DNA of 9,707 nt from an uncultured Mycoplasmatota bacterium (GCA_948472605.1 CAOKUH010000058.1:1-9707); one strand, 5' to 3'; positions 1-7,586 are shown, counted from the first letter of the stretch. Notes: generated by a model from the sequence alone, not told the origin. Translations and numbers: made by a program.

Positions 1-37
1 TCCAATTTATAACAAACTATCAAAAAGCCCTTGACTT

Positions 38-688
38 CTAATAGTTAGTCATCTCATAATTAACTTTTGGAAAATTTTTAATACAATACTTAAAATTAGT
101 GTAATTTTGTAAATAACTAGCTGGTATTATATATTTAGAATTAAATTCATTTACTGAATTACCAATAATAATTAATTTATTACCATTCATTTTTTTAAAT
201 AATTCCCACTCTAAAATACAATCATTTAATCCACAATGCACTTTGTTAATATTCTTAATGCCATAAACTGCACATAAATTATCCTTTGTTATATTTCCCT
301 CAGAAAAACGACTTGAAATAATATCATGCTTAAAATTATAAAAATTAAGTCTATCGAATCCTTGAATCTTCTTTCTAAGTAAATACTTTTTTATAAACTT
401 CTCATCTAAATTCCCATAAGTAAGTATTGTTCTCTTATCTAATTCAAATTCTTTTATTAAAATATCAAATTCTTCTTGTGTTAGCGGCTCTTTATCTTCA
501 AGCATTTCTTCAGTTATACCATTAATCCAAGTTGTCTCAACATATTCATTTAGTTCAAGCGGAAAATATCTATCATAAGTTTTATTATCGTCTGGTTTAA
601 ATATAGATATAGATAATAAGTCATATTTTATTGATGACAAACCATTAGTTTCTACATCTAACACTACATATTTTTTAGAATCAACCAT
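38..688 (-). CDS. DnaQ-like (DEDDh) 3'-5' exonuclease, 216 aa
   Basis: This predicted nuclease should remove nucleotides from DNA or RNA 3' ends with two metal ions. The DEDDh signature is visible: Asp11 and Glu13 in LDVETNG (Exo I), Asp95 in YGNLDEKF (Exo II), and His151 with Asp156 in HCGLND (Exo III). The phrase INGIT at about 55-59 is also typical of DnaQ-type folds. The exonuclease domain fills residues 5-168, and the last ~48 residues are an unassigned tail. The ATG at 688 is chosen because AAGGAG lies just upstream; the open frame runs back to 814, but those 42 extra codons cover the promoter and have no ribosome site. The gene follows the 823/247-aa pair after 151 nt and has its own extended -10, so it may be an independent unit. 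No polymerase domain is attached, so its substrate (repair, RNA turnover or invading DNA) is open. Confidence 0.85.
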   Translation of the reverse strand: MVDSKKYVVLDVETNGLSSIKYDLLSISIFKPDDNKTYDRYFPLELNEYVETTWINGITEEMLEDKEPLTQEEFDILIKEFELDKRTILTYGNLDEKFIKKYLLRKKIQGFDRLNFYNFKHDIISSRFSEGNITKDNLCAVYGIKNINKVHCGLNDCILEWELFKKMNGNKLIIIGNSVNEFNSKYIIPASYLQNYTNFKYCIKNFPKVNYEMTNY

Positions 689-716
689 AAAAACTCTCCT
701 TAATAATATATATATT

Positions 717-722
717 ATTATA
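717..722 (-). promoter_or_regulatory. Extended -10 promoter for the exonuclease gene
   Basis: The minus strand reads TGATATAAT, a perfect TATAAT preceded by TGn, about 30 nt before the chosen ATG at 688. No good -35 is present at 17 nt, which fits an extended -10 promoter. The same TGATATAAT occurs upstream of the 823-aa gene at 4078-4083. Confidence 0.55.
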
Positions 723-839
723 TCATAATTCAATGTGGCTTTTTTATTAAACCAAAAAGAACTATTTCTAGCAAATCTATCAAATTTTTTAAACAATAAC
801 AACTTTAAAATCATTCTTTTTTATATCTATATTGATTTT

Positions 840-1583
840 TTAATTTATTGGCTTAACTTTATTATTTAATTTATCCCATATATCAGACATTGTACTAGTA
901 TTATATTCCAACTGGCATAATAAATCTTTGAGTTTCTCTATGGTTAGACCATTAAAAATGATTATATCATCTTCTTTAAGATTAAAAATTTTAATAAGTT
1001 TACTATTTAGAATTTCCAAGACATAATCAACAAGTTTTCTTTGTTCAATAGATTGTTTAATCTTTCTATATAAGCAATAATAATCATTATAATATTCATA
1101 GAAATTATCATTTATATAAAAATGTTTCCCTAATCTTCCGATTTCAATATCAGCTTTATTTCTCATATCGCCTACAAATCTCATTCTTTCCAAGACATCA
1201 TCATTATCGGTAAATATTTGATTAGAGTTTAACAAAGTTAAACTATTTATAACCTTTTTTCTTTTTCTATTACTCATTATAAATTTAGGAAATGTAAAAT
1301 CAATTTTCTCATGTTTTAAAATTGGTTTCTGTAAAAAATTAATCATAGTATCTTTTTTTTCTTTTTTTATTTCATAATATATCGTATACTTTCCATTTTT
1401 AACAAGATAATAACATATTTCTTCTATAACACTTGAAAGATTATAAGTTAAAATGTGTTTTGATAATTTTGACTTTGTACTTTTTTTGAACGAAAAAAAA
1501 TTATTATAATCTCTACATAAAAGATATAAAATCAATTCACTATAATTCCTATAAAAACTTTCTAATTCATGATTATAGTTCAT
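840..1583 (-). CDS. Unknown protein, 247 aa, coupled to the membrane protein gene
   Basis: I do not recognise this protein. It is Lys/Asn/Tyr-rich and probably mostly helical and cytoplasmic, with no signal peptide or membrane span. The central part is basic (NRKRKK around residues 106-111), and the second half is rich in aromatic residues (FYEYYNDYYCLY around 156-180). The ATG at 1583 is preferred because AAAGGA lies 9-10 nt upstream. An ATG at 1592 would abut that site, and the longest frame (to 1706) would overlap the upstream gene by 134 nt. With the chosen start the gene overlaps the end of the 823-aa gene by 11 nt, which implies translational coupling and a shared function with that membrane protein. 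A soluble partner or regulator of the membrane protein is possible; this is inference. Confidence 0.75.
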   Translation of the reverse strand: MNYNHELESFYRNYSELILYLLCRDYNNFFSFKKSTKSKLSKHILTYNLSSVIEEICYYLVKNGKYTIYYEIKKEKKDTMINFLQKPILKHEKIDFTFPKFIMSNRKRKKVINSLTLLNSNQIFTDNDDVLERMRFVGDMRNKADIEIGRLGKHFYINDNFYEYYNDYYCLYRKIKQSIEQRKLVDYVLEILNSKLIKIFNLKEDDIIIFNGLTIEKLKDLLCQLEYNTSTMSDIWDKLNNKVKPIN

Positions 1584-4044
1584 CTTTCTCATTCCTTTCT
1601 GCCCAATTAAACTTGGTTTTATATTTTTCCTCATCCTTGAGATAAGTATTGATGCAACAATGCAAATATACTTCAAATAAATTACCCGAAAACCCATATT
1701 CACCATAATTAAATTTTCTTATTAACTCATCATCAAAGTCAACTATTCTGTGAAACCCAAATTGATCAACATATTTATATTTTAAAATTTTAGTACTTTC
1801 AACAAATCTTTCCATTGAACTTTTTAAACCAGTATCAAGTAAAGTAATACTTAAAAGATTATCGTTATATATATTAGCACAAGTTTTACAATTAGTAATA
1901 AATTGTCCTTTATTATTATTTGTTTCACTAAAAATTATATCTTTAGCATAATTTAATACTAACTTTTCCCATCTATCATCTTTTTTCAAATGTGAATAAT
2001 ATATTGCAAAACCACTTATATTCATAAAGTTAATAGTAGACATTGTATATTTATTCAATACATAGGGTTGATTCCAATCTGCTGGGATTACATTCCTTAT
2101 ATAAGAATTACTTATTGAACATACTGCTGCAAAATTAGAATATAGTTTTTCGAATGATTGATAATCATCTTCATAAATTAAATCTAACATTAAAAAAGTT
2201 AATTGATAAAATGCTTGTCCTATAAAATCTAATTTGTTTTTTTCTATATCATATTTTTCAAAATACAAACCTACAATTATTTTACTAAATTGTTCAACAC
2301 TTATAATATAATGCTTCTTTAATTCTTGTTTTATTAACTCAAAATTGATTTCTTTATATTTAAAATTTCCATTTTCTTTTTGTTTTATTTGTTCATATTG
2401 TTGTTCTAGTATTCCTAACCTATATAATATTTTATTATTAAGTTCAATTATTCTAGAATTTATTAAAGCAGGTTCTATTAGTAGTTGCTTATCCAACAAT
2501 TTCTCTGATATCTTGTTTAATTCATCAATTGTTTTTGGTAACATATTAATATATGTATTTAGCTGCTCAATTAATTGACAATATACATATTCAGTAATAA
2601 ATTCATTAGAAGTAACTAATCTTTTTTCAACATATCGCTCATTTTCTAATCTTTTTACAAAATCATTAAATTGTTCATTATTCATAAAATAAGCATTGTT
2701 TTTTAGTACTTGTGTTCTATCAATTTTTTTCCATTTGATTTTACTAATATTCTCTAAAAGATTATCTATATAAATAGAAAAATCGCTTATAAAATCTATC
2801 GAATATAAAGATATTAAATCAAGTAAACCAATAACATAATCGTTTCGCTCAACTATGGAAAAATCTATTTTATCAATAATAAATTTAATATTATTTTGTA
2901 AATTAGTATACCAATATTCAACATCACCACTTTTAGAAAAACTACCAAAGTATTCATGATATGCTTCAAAATAATTATAAACATTTTTCAATTGATTTTC
3001 TTTTATAAAGAAACAAACAATTTTGAAATTAATTTCAAATAATCTGTTTTCAAAGAAATATTTATCTCGTATTAATTTTGGACTTAATGATGTACCAGTA
3101 TTTATAGCAGTTATAAGTTCACTATCATTTTCTTTAAACCAAACTTTAGTCTGAGTGGTATTTGGAAACCATAACGAATTATAAGGTATTTTATTTTTTA
3201 CTTTTGAATAATTAGCAATTAATACTAAATTAATATTTAACAATTTTCCTAAACCTTCATGGTCTTTATCTCTTATTAGTGAATCCGATAAATCGCTTAA
3301 AGTATTAATATTCTCATCAATTAATTTGTAATGATGATTTTGAAAATTAAGGTTATCATATTTATAGTTATCAACTTGAACTCTTCTTATTATGTCAATC
3401 ATTTTTTGCATAGTCGCTTGAGCAATTATTGAAATATCTGAATATATAAATATTCTTTTTGATAACTCTATAAATATCATGATAATTCTTATGGTAAGAA
3501 CAATTATCATTGTTGCCAAGGTAATATCAGTATTTATACCAACTACATTTAAAAGTAGAACTAATAAAACGACTATTATATAGTTTTGTATTGCATTAAC
3601 ATATTTTCTATTTGCATATTCATTTAATAGTTCTTTAGAAATTCGACTTGAAATATGAGCATATCTTGAAGTAAAAACACCAGATAAATTAGCATAAAAT
3701 AATGCCACAAGAAAACCAGCTATACTTAAACTTGATATTAGAAAATTTATAAACATTTCCTTATCATATTTAATATATTCTAAAATACTATCTTTCCAAA
3801 CAAAATAATCAAAAATTTTATCAATCAACATAGATATTAACAATAGTACTCCTAGATATACTATCGCTATTAAAGTTCGTTTAACTATTTGTTTTAAATT
3901 ATCAAATTCAATACCAAAATATTTTTTACTATTAGATTTTTTAATTTCAAGTTTATACAACTTATTTTCTAATTTCAATTTATGTTTATCTGCTTTCTCT
4001 TTTTGAAACCATTTTTTATATTTGTAAATGTTTTTAATCCTCAT
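1573..4044 (-). CDS. Large membrane protein with four N-terminal TM segments and a long cytoplasmic region, 823 aa
   Basis: A short basic N-terminal stretch (residues ~1-40, rich in Lys) is followed by four hydrophobic segments at about 57-78, 98-121, 152-170 and 175-194. About 620 mostly hydrophilic, helix-rich residues follow, which probably lie in the cytoplasm. The second segment and its flank (SIAGFLVALFYANLSGVF, then Ser/Arg-rich) are vaguely like DUF2254-type membrane proteins, but I cannot assign a family. No nuclease, NTPase or protease motif stands out in the C-terminal part. The ATG at 4044 has GGTGGTG upstream at normal spacing; the in-frame ATG at 4059 has none, so 823 aa is preferred over 828. 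It is the first gene of a two-gene operon with its own promoter, beside a serine-integrase module. It could be cargo of that element or resident DNA flanking it. Confidence 0.8.
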   Translation of the reverse strand: MRIKNIYKYKKWFQKEKADKHKLKLENKLYKLEIKKSNSKKYFGIEFDNLKQIVKRTLIAIVYLGVLLLISMLIDKIFDYFVWKDSILEYIKYDKEMFINFLISSLSIAGFLVALFYANLSGVFTSRYAHISSRISKELLNEYANRKYVNAIQNYIIVVLLVLLLNVVGINTDITLATMIIVLTIRIIMIFIELSKRIFIYSDISIIAQATMQKMIDIIRRVQVDNYKYDNLNFQNHHYKLIDENINTLSDLSDSLIRDKDHEGLGKLLNINLVLIANYSKVKNKIPYNSLWFPNTTQTKVWFKENDSELITAINTGTSLSPKLIRDKYFFENRLFEINFKIVCFFIKENQLKNVYNYFEAYHEYFGSFSKSGDVEYWYTNLQNNIKFIIDKIDFSIVERNDYVIGLLDLISLYSIDFISDFSIYIDNLLENISKIKWKKIDRTQVLKNNAYFMNNEQFNDFVKRLENERYVEKRLVTSNEFITEYVYCQLIEQLNTYINMLPKTIDELNKISEKLLDKQLLIEPALINSRIIELNNKILYRLGILEQQYEQIKQKENGNFKYKEINFELIKQELKKHYIISVEQFSKIIVGLYFEKYDIEKNKLDFIGQAFYQLTFLMLDLIYEDDYQSFEKLYSNFAAVCSISNSYIRNVIPADWNQPYVLNKYTMSTINFMNISGFAIYYSHLKKDDRWEKLVLNYAKDIIFSETNNNKGQFITNCKTCANIYNDNLLSITLLDTGLKSSMERFVESTKILKYKYVDQFGFHRIVDFDDELIRKFNYGEYGFSGNLFEVYLHCCINTYLKDEEKYKTKFNWAERNEKDEL

Positions 4045-4077
4045 ACCAACACCACCCATAAAACATTTGATACATAT

Positions 4078-4104
4078 ATTATATCATTTAATCTAACTTT
4101 TCAA
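4078..4104 (-). promoter_or_regulatory. Promoter of the membrane protein / 247-aa operon
   Basis: On the minus strand a TGATATAAT extended -10 (4083-4078) is preceded by TTGAAA (4104-4099) at a short 15-nt spacing. It begins directly after the terminator of the recombinase operon, so the two units look insulated. The core is the same as in the exonuclease promoter. Confidence 0.55.
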
Positions 4105-4130
4105 AACAAAAGCACCATATTTATGGCACT
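4100..4130 (-). terminator. Intrinsic terminator of the recombinase operon
   Basis: Read on the minus strand, AGTGCCAT (4130-4123) pairs with ATGGTGCT (4118-4111) around a 4-nt loop, followed by TTTGTTTT. The 8-bp stem contains two G-T wobbles that become mismatches on the plus strand, so the signal is directed to minus-strand transcripts, that is, those from the integrase gene. Confidence 0.6.
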
Positions 4131-4174
4131 TTCATTCTAATATATATTTAACAGCAAACCCTCCTACAAAGTAG

Positions 4175-4231
4175 TAAAAGTTCGTGTTATGTTCACTTGG
4201 CACGTGGTAAGAAGGGCTTTCCAAACTTTTA
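4175..4231. other. Candidate attachment site of the large serine recombinase
   Basis: TAAAAGTT (4175-4182) and its inverse AACTTTTA (4224-4231) flank a CACGTG palindrome at 4201-4206. The centre of the outer arms (4203) and of the palindrome (4203.5) nearly coincide. The ~57-bp span, partial symmetry and location under 130 nt from the integrase stop are what is expected for an attP or hybrid att site of a large serine recombinase. No second copy was found in the window, so attP, attL and attR cannot be told apart. It is more GC-rich than its surroundings. The assignment is inference. Confidence 0.3.
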
Positions 4232-4257
4232 TTTTTACCTTATTACCTCTCTAAAAC

Positions 4258-4300
4258 GCACTATTTTAGTGAGTGTGCCGGCTGTTTCTAACACACTCAT
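4258..4300 (-). other. Two overlapping hairpins just after the integrase stop
   Basis: A perfect 8-bp inverted repeat, TGAGTGTG (4270-4277) and CACACTCA (4292-4299), encloses a GC-rich loop. A second small hairpin, CACTA (4259-4263) with TAGTG (4267-4271), shares two bases with the first, so they cannot both form completely. On the minus strand the second is followed after two bases by TTTT, so it may act as a weak terminator. An accessory recombinase site is an alternative. Confidence 0.4.
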
Positions 4301-6024
4301 TATATCACTTTTTCTTCTCTATAACAACCATTGTTGGTAAGAATTATATCAGAACCCTCTTCAAGATATTCTTGATAATCTCCCACAAGCTCTAACCATA
4401 AGATATTGTCTTTTTCAACAGCTCGATTACTTTTAATGCTTATCATCTTAAATACTTCATTATAAGCTATATCTAAATAATCGCCCTTATTAGTATCAAC
4501 AACTCTTATATTATACTTTTCTTTAAGTACATTTATATAATCATCTGCTTTTTTTCTACTATCAAACTCAGCAACACTAAAATCTTGCCCAGTAGTATCT
4601 TTTACGATTTCATCAAGCATATTCTTTTGCTCTAATTCAAATAATTTTTTAAATTTATTTCGTTTTAGCTTTAATTCTTCTATTTTAATTCTAGGGTCTT
4701 TTTCACCTTTAACGTGATACTTCTTTATTTTTATAGTATCTATATAAGTACTAATAAAATCTCGCTTTCCCTCATATTCTAATGAATTCCATAAAAATTC
4801 AAGTAGATAGCAATTAGTTTTATTAAACCTATTTTCTATTAACATAGTATCTAAAGCATATCTAATCGTATTATCAATTTTACCAGTATTTAATTTTCTA
4901 GATGTTTCTTTATCCAATACTATATAATCTTTTTCAAGTAGTAAATAGAACCCAAGATATTTTGATAATACTTCTATAAGTTCACTTTCCAAGTAATCTT
5001 CTCTAAAGTAAGTTTTACAGTCCTTACATTTATAATAAAGATACTCTGTACCATTAGCTTTTTTTGTTCCATTGCAAGCCATAATTCTACCACACTTAGG
5101 ACATAATAACTTCTGCATAAATAAATATTGTTTAGCTCTATAATAGTTATGAATATTCTTTTGTATGTTTTCTTGGCATTGGTAAAATATATCTTCTTCT
5201 ATTATTTTAGGAACAATATCAACTATTTCTACGGTTTCTTTATTTTCAACGTTTCTTCGATATTCATAAGTACCTATATAATATTTTCCATTTAAGATTT
5301 TTGAAATTGAACTATCAGTCCAAGCACGATACTTTATTTTTTCTTCTCCTGTTTCTTTATCGGTTTTCTTACTAGATATTACTTTTGGATATTTCTTTTT
5401 TAAAATAGTAGATATTTGAAAGTAAGTTTTTCCATTTAAGCACAAATCAAAAATTTCTCTAACTATTTTTGCCCCAGTTTCATCGATGACCCACTTTTTA
5501 GTGCTTTTCCCATCTATAATTTCTTTTTTATAACCAAGAGGAGGTTTACCACCAAAATTTCCTTTATTAACAGCACTTTCTACACCTATAAGAGTTCTTT
5601 CAACAATTAGCTCTCTTTCAAATTGAGCGAATATACCTAACATACGTGCAAACATCATTCCAGAGGCTTCAGAAGTATTTATTTTCTCACAAAGTAATTC
5701 TATACCACAGTTATATTTCTTAATTTCATTAAAGAAATTCTCAAAATCACTTATGCTACGACTAATTCTATCTAATTTGAAAGCTACAATGCAATTAAAT
5801 TTCCCTTTTTTCATCTCTTTTATCATTTGTTGATATTGAGGTCGATTTTCAGTTGATTTTCCACTTATACCAGCTTCTTTATAAATCTTGAAAACTGTAT
5901 AGCCATTATATTCACAATAAGCTTTTAATCTTTTTTCCTGTTCTTCTAAACTATGACCCTCTCTAGCTTGGTCTAAAGTGCTTACTCTAGTATAAATAGC
6001 TACGATTTTTTTATCACTATTCAT
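4300..6024 (-). CDS. Large serine recombinase / integrase, 574 aa
   Basis: This enzyme catalyses site-specific integration and excision by double-strand exchange through a 5'-phosphoserine link. The catalytic domain (about 5-150) has YTRVST with Arg13 and nucleophile Ser15, GHSLEEQ at 23-29, GISGKSTENRP, and FKLDRISRS with Arg86 and Arg89. The recombinase domain follows (about 160-285), then a zinc ribbon with Cys308/Cys311 and Cys333/Cys336 (CPKC...CKDC). A Lys/Glu-rich, probably coiled-coil segment lies near 440-480, a region often needed for synapsis control. Length and domain order match TnpX/TndX-like and phage integrases, and no catalytic residue is missing. The start lies 3 nt after the stop of the 100-aa gene, with AAAGGA inside that gene's end about 12 nt upstream. 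It is the last gene of a three-gene operon, next to a candidate att site. Confidence 0.95.
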   Translation of the reverse strand: MNSDKKIVAIYTRVSTLDQAREGHSLEEQEKRLKAYCEYNGYTVFKIYKEAGISGKSTENRPQYQQMIKEMKKGKFNCIVAFKLDRISRSISDFENFFNEIKKYNCGIELLCEKINTSEASGMMFARMLGIFAQFERELIVERTLIGVESAVNKGNFGGKPPLGYKKEIIDGKSTKKWVIDETGAKIVREIFDLCLNGKTYFQISTILKKKYPKVISSKKTDKETGEEKIKYRAWTDSSISKILNGKYYIGTYEYRRNVENKETVEIVDIVPKIIEEDIFYQCQENIQKNIHNYYRAKQYLFMQKLLCPKCGRIMACNGTKKANGTEYLYYKCKDCKTYFREDYLESELIEVLSKYLGFYLLLEKDYIVLDKETSRKLNTGKIDNTIRYALDTMLIENRFNKTNCYLLEFLWNSLEYEGKRDFISTYIDTIKIKKYHVKGEKDPRIKIEELKLKRNKFKKLFELEQKNMLDEIVKDTTGQDFSVAEFDSRKKADDYINVLKEKYNIRVVDTNKGDYLDIAYNEVFKMISIKSNRAVEKDNILWLELVGDYQEYLEEGSDIILTNNGCYREEKVI

Positions 6025-6027
6025 AAT

Positions 6028-6330
6028 TTAATCGCTTCCTTTCGATTTTAAAATTACTTTCCCTAGAATTCTATCACTACCATAATAAAACTTATCATCT
6101 TCTTTAGCATTTAATAATTCTATATCCTTATTAGATACCAAAGGTACAATAAAGGTATTGTAGAACATAGCCATATTAATACTACTCTTCGGAAAGAAAT
6201 AAGCACATATCTCTTCAACTGAAATATTTCCAACTTCTTTTATAACATCTAGCACTTGACTTTCAATATGTTTTAGTGATACCTTTTTACCTAATTTTTT
6301 TAAATCTTCTTTTTTACTAACACATTTCAT
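6028..6330 (-). CDS. Small protein between two serine recombinases, 100 aa, possible winged helix
   Basis: No family is recognised. The basic N-terminus (KKEDLKKLGKK at about 6-16) is followed by an alternation that could be a winged helix: a helix ending in IKEVG, then SVEEICAYFF, a third helix around 50-65, and a hydrophobic strand-like tail with KVILKSKG. The start has AAAGGA about 12 nt upstream, placed in the last codons of the resolvase gene, and the next gene begins 3 nt after its stop. This tight placement suggests a role tied to recombination. A directionality factor or DNA-binding accessory is the obvious guess, because such factors for large serine integrases are small and poorly conserved. 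That role is inference only. Confidence 0.7.
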   Translation of the reverse strand: MKCVSKKEDLKKLGKKVSLKHIESQVLDVIKEVGNISVEEICAYFFPKSSINMAMFYNTFIVPLVSNKDIELLNAKEDDKFYYGSDRILGKVILKSKGSD

Positions 6331-6337
6331 ATTAAAA

Positions 6338-6955
6338 TCAATTCCTTTCTTCTTTTACCCAAGCATAGAATTTATTAGGTTTTATTCCACCTAGTAATTC
6401 CATAGCTTTTTTTGCTGTAATTTTTTTATTGTTCCACTTATCATAAACTTCGCTCCAGTTAGTAGGAAGTGGGAGAGTAGGACGACCCATACGATTACCA
6501 GTTTTAGTTTTCCCAGTTTTTAAATATAGGTCAATTCCCTCACGTTGCCTAGAACGTATATAGGTTCTTTCTTGTTCTGCCACATAAGATAGCAAAGCAA
6601 GAATAATATCATTGATAACACTTCCAAGTAAATCTTTATTCTTGCTTGTATCTAATATCGGCATATCTAAAACTTTAATATCTGCTTTAATGTTTTGTGT
6701 TATATCTCGCCACTCTTCAAGTATCATATTATAGTTTCTTCCTAAGCGGTCAATACTTTTAATCACTAAAATATCGTTTTCTCTTAAAGCTTTTTTCAAT
6801 ATTTGATATTGTTCTCGATTAAAATCTTTTCCACTTTGCTTATCAATATAAATATCTCGCTCATCAATATTAAATTCTTTAAGAGCTTCTAATTGTCTAG
6901 CAACATTTTGGTCTTTACTACTTGCCCTTATATAAGCAAAAATCTTACTAGCCAT
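6338..6955 (-). CDS. Small serine recombinase (resolvase/invertase type), 205 aa
   Basis: The catalytic domain (about 4-140) shows YIRASSKDQN with Arg10 and nucleophile Ser12, and IKSIDRLGRNY with Asp69, Arg70 and Arg73, followed by the long E-helix (about 105-140, SYVAEQERTYIRSRQ). A GRP linker at 157-159 leads to a C-terminal helix-turn-helix (about 178-200, ITAKKAMELLGGIKPNKF). Length and order match Tn3/gamma-delta/Pin relatives, which resolve cointegrates or multimers or invert a segment. The ATG at 6955 has a near-perfect AAGGAGGTG site. The promoter and a palindromic candidate crossover site lie directly upstream, the classical arrangement for a resolvase that represses itself. It is the first gene of the operon with the 100-aa protein and the large integrase. 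Confidence 0.93.
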   Translation of the reverse strand: MASKIFAYIRASSKDQNVARQLEALKEFNIDERDIYIDKQSGKDFNREQYQILKKALRENDILVIKSIDRLGRNYNMILEEWRDITQNIKADIKVLDMPILDTSKNKDLLGSVINDIILALLSYVAEQERTYIRSRQREGIDLYLKTGKTKTGNRMGRPTLPLPTNWSEVYDKWNNKKITAKKAMELLGGIKPNKFYAWVKEERN

Positions 6956-6979
6956 TTCAACACCTCCTTAATGAAATTA

Positions 6980-6985
6980 ATTATA
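6980..6985 (-). promoter_or_regulatory. -10 of the resolvase operon promoter
   Basis: A perfect TATAAT on the minus strand lies 24 nt before the resolvase ATG, between the terminator hairpin at 7024-7075 and the gene. No convincing -35 is seen at 16-18 nt, so it may be weak or aided by another factor. Confidence 0.4.
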
Positions 6986-7023
6986 TGTGACATCATTTAC
7001 AAAGATCGAGCCAAAAGTGTTGG

Positions 7024-7075
7024 AAAAACTCCAAAAGCATAAGAAATATTGCAAAACTTATGAATTGGAGTTTTA
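7024..7075 (-). terminator. Long hairpin between the hypothetical operon and the resolvase operon
   Basis: AAAACTCCAA (7025-7034) is the inverse of TTGGAGTTTT (7065-7074), and inside it CATAAG (7038-7043) pairs with CTTATG (7057-7062). This gives a 16-bp stem with a small bulge and a 13-nt loop. Read on the minus strand the stem ends in TTTTT, and on the plus strand in TTTT, so it can serve as a terminator in both directions. It would end the operon that stops at 7131. An accessory resolvase-binding region is an alternative. Confidence 0.55.
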
Positions 7076-7100
7076 TAAACACAATAATCAGCTTTTTTCG

Positions 7101-7132
7101 AGTGTTGCTAAAAGTATACTTTAAGCAATACT
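7101..7132. other. 32-bp palindrome, candidate res / crossover site
   Basis: Outer arms AGTGTTGCT (7101-7109) and AGCAATACT (7124-7132) match with one exception, around a perfect 12-bp palindrome AAAGTATACTTT (7111-7122) whose central two bases are AT. Size, symmetry and central AT are those of site I for small serine recombinases, and the resolvase gene starts about 150 nt away. An AGTGTTG half-site recurs at 7016-7022 and a degenerate ATATTGC at 7046-7052. No T-run follows on the minus strand, so it is a poor terminator. It overlaps the last codons of the preceding gene. Confidence 0.45.
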
Positions 7133-7586
7133 AATTTTCTTTAGTATCATAATTTCTTTTAAAGGATATACGAGCACCATTAACACCCATAAAATTACAA
7201 TTTTCTTTTATTTCAGCTTTAACACTAAATGGAAACATGTATTCTTCTTTAGGTGCATTATCAAACAATATATCTATTTGCACTATAACCATTCCTTTAT
7301 CTAATAACTCTTCATAAGATTTTAAAATCTCTTCATCACAAATAATTGAAAAGCTATCAAAATCAAGAGTTGTATCTACATCACTTTCACCAAAAATCAA
7401 AACGTAACTATCAGACTTAGTAATACCTCTAATATCTGCAAGATGAATTTGATTTTTAGAAATAATAATTTTGGTAGTATCATTCTCAAAAACCGAATGT
7501 AAATCAGAATAAGAACCGCCATGCAATACTATTTCTCTTAACTTTTTCTTTTTCTCTTTTTTTACAGTACCATTTTTCACATCCAC
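7131..7586 (-). CDS. Hypothetical protein, about 151 aa, GTG start
   Basis: The family is not recognised. The N-terminus is very basic (KKEKKKK at residues 9-15). The rest alternates short hydrophobic strands with charged turns (KIIISKNQIHLADI, SYVLIFGESD, MVIVQIDILF), suggesting a compact beta-rich soluble protein without membrane spans. Two in-frame GTG codons (7586 and 7580) are possible starts. AAAGGTGA lies 4-5 nt before the first and about 10 nt before the second, so either could be used. The start overlaps the stop of the 137-aa gene by 10 nt, indicating translational coupling and probably a joint role. The stop lies inside the candidate res palindrome. Confidence 0.75.
   Translation of the reverse strand: MDVKNGTVKKEKKKKLREIVLHGGSYSDLHSVFENDTTKIIISKNQIHLADIRGITKSDSYVLIFGESDVDTTLDFDSFSIICDEEILKSYEELLDKGMVIVQIDILFDNAPKEEYMFPFSVKAEIKENCNFMGVNGARISFKRNYDTKEN

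Noticed and set aside
23..31. AAAGCCCTT shared, inverted, with the candidate att site near 4212-4220
   Set aside because: A nine-base match without extended similarity on either side; it is not enough to call a second att site.
1..60. Possible terminator after the exonuclease (AAGTC then AAGGGCTTTTT on the minus strand)
   Set aside because: The stem before the T-run is only about four pairs, so no reliable terminator can be called.
689..814. 42-codon N-terminal extension of the exonuclease
   Set aside because: It covers the promoter and the AAGGAG ribosome site of the ATG at 688 and has no ribosome site of its own.
1584..1706. 41-codon N-terminal extension of the 247-aa protein
   Set aside because: It lies wholly inside the coding end of the 823-aa gene, and a well placed AAAGGA supports the ATG at 1583.
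2345..2578. Plus-strand open frame of 77 codons
   Set aside because: It is antisense to the 823-aa gene, has no ribosome site and is a Ser/Phe/Cys-rich shadow typical of AT-rich DNA.
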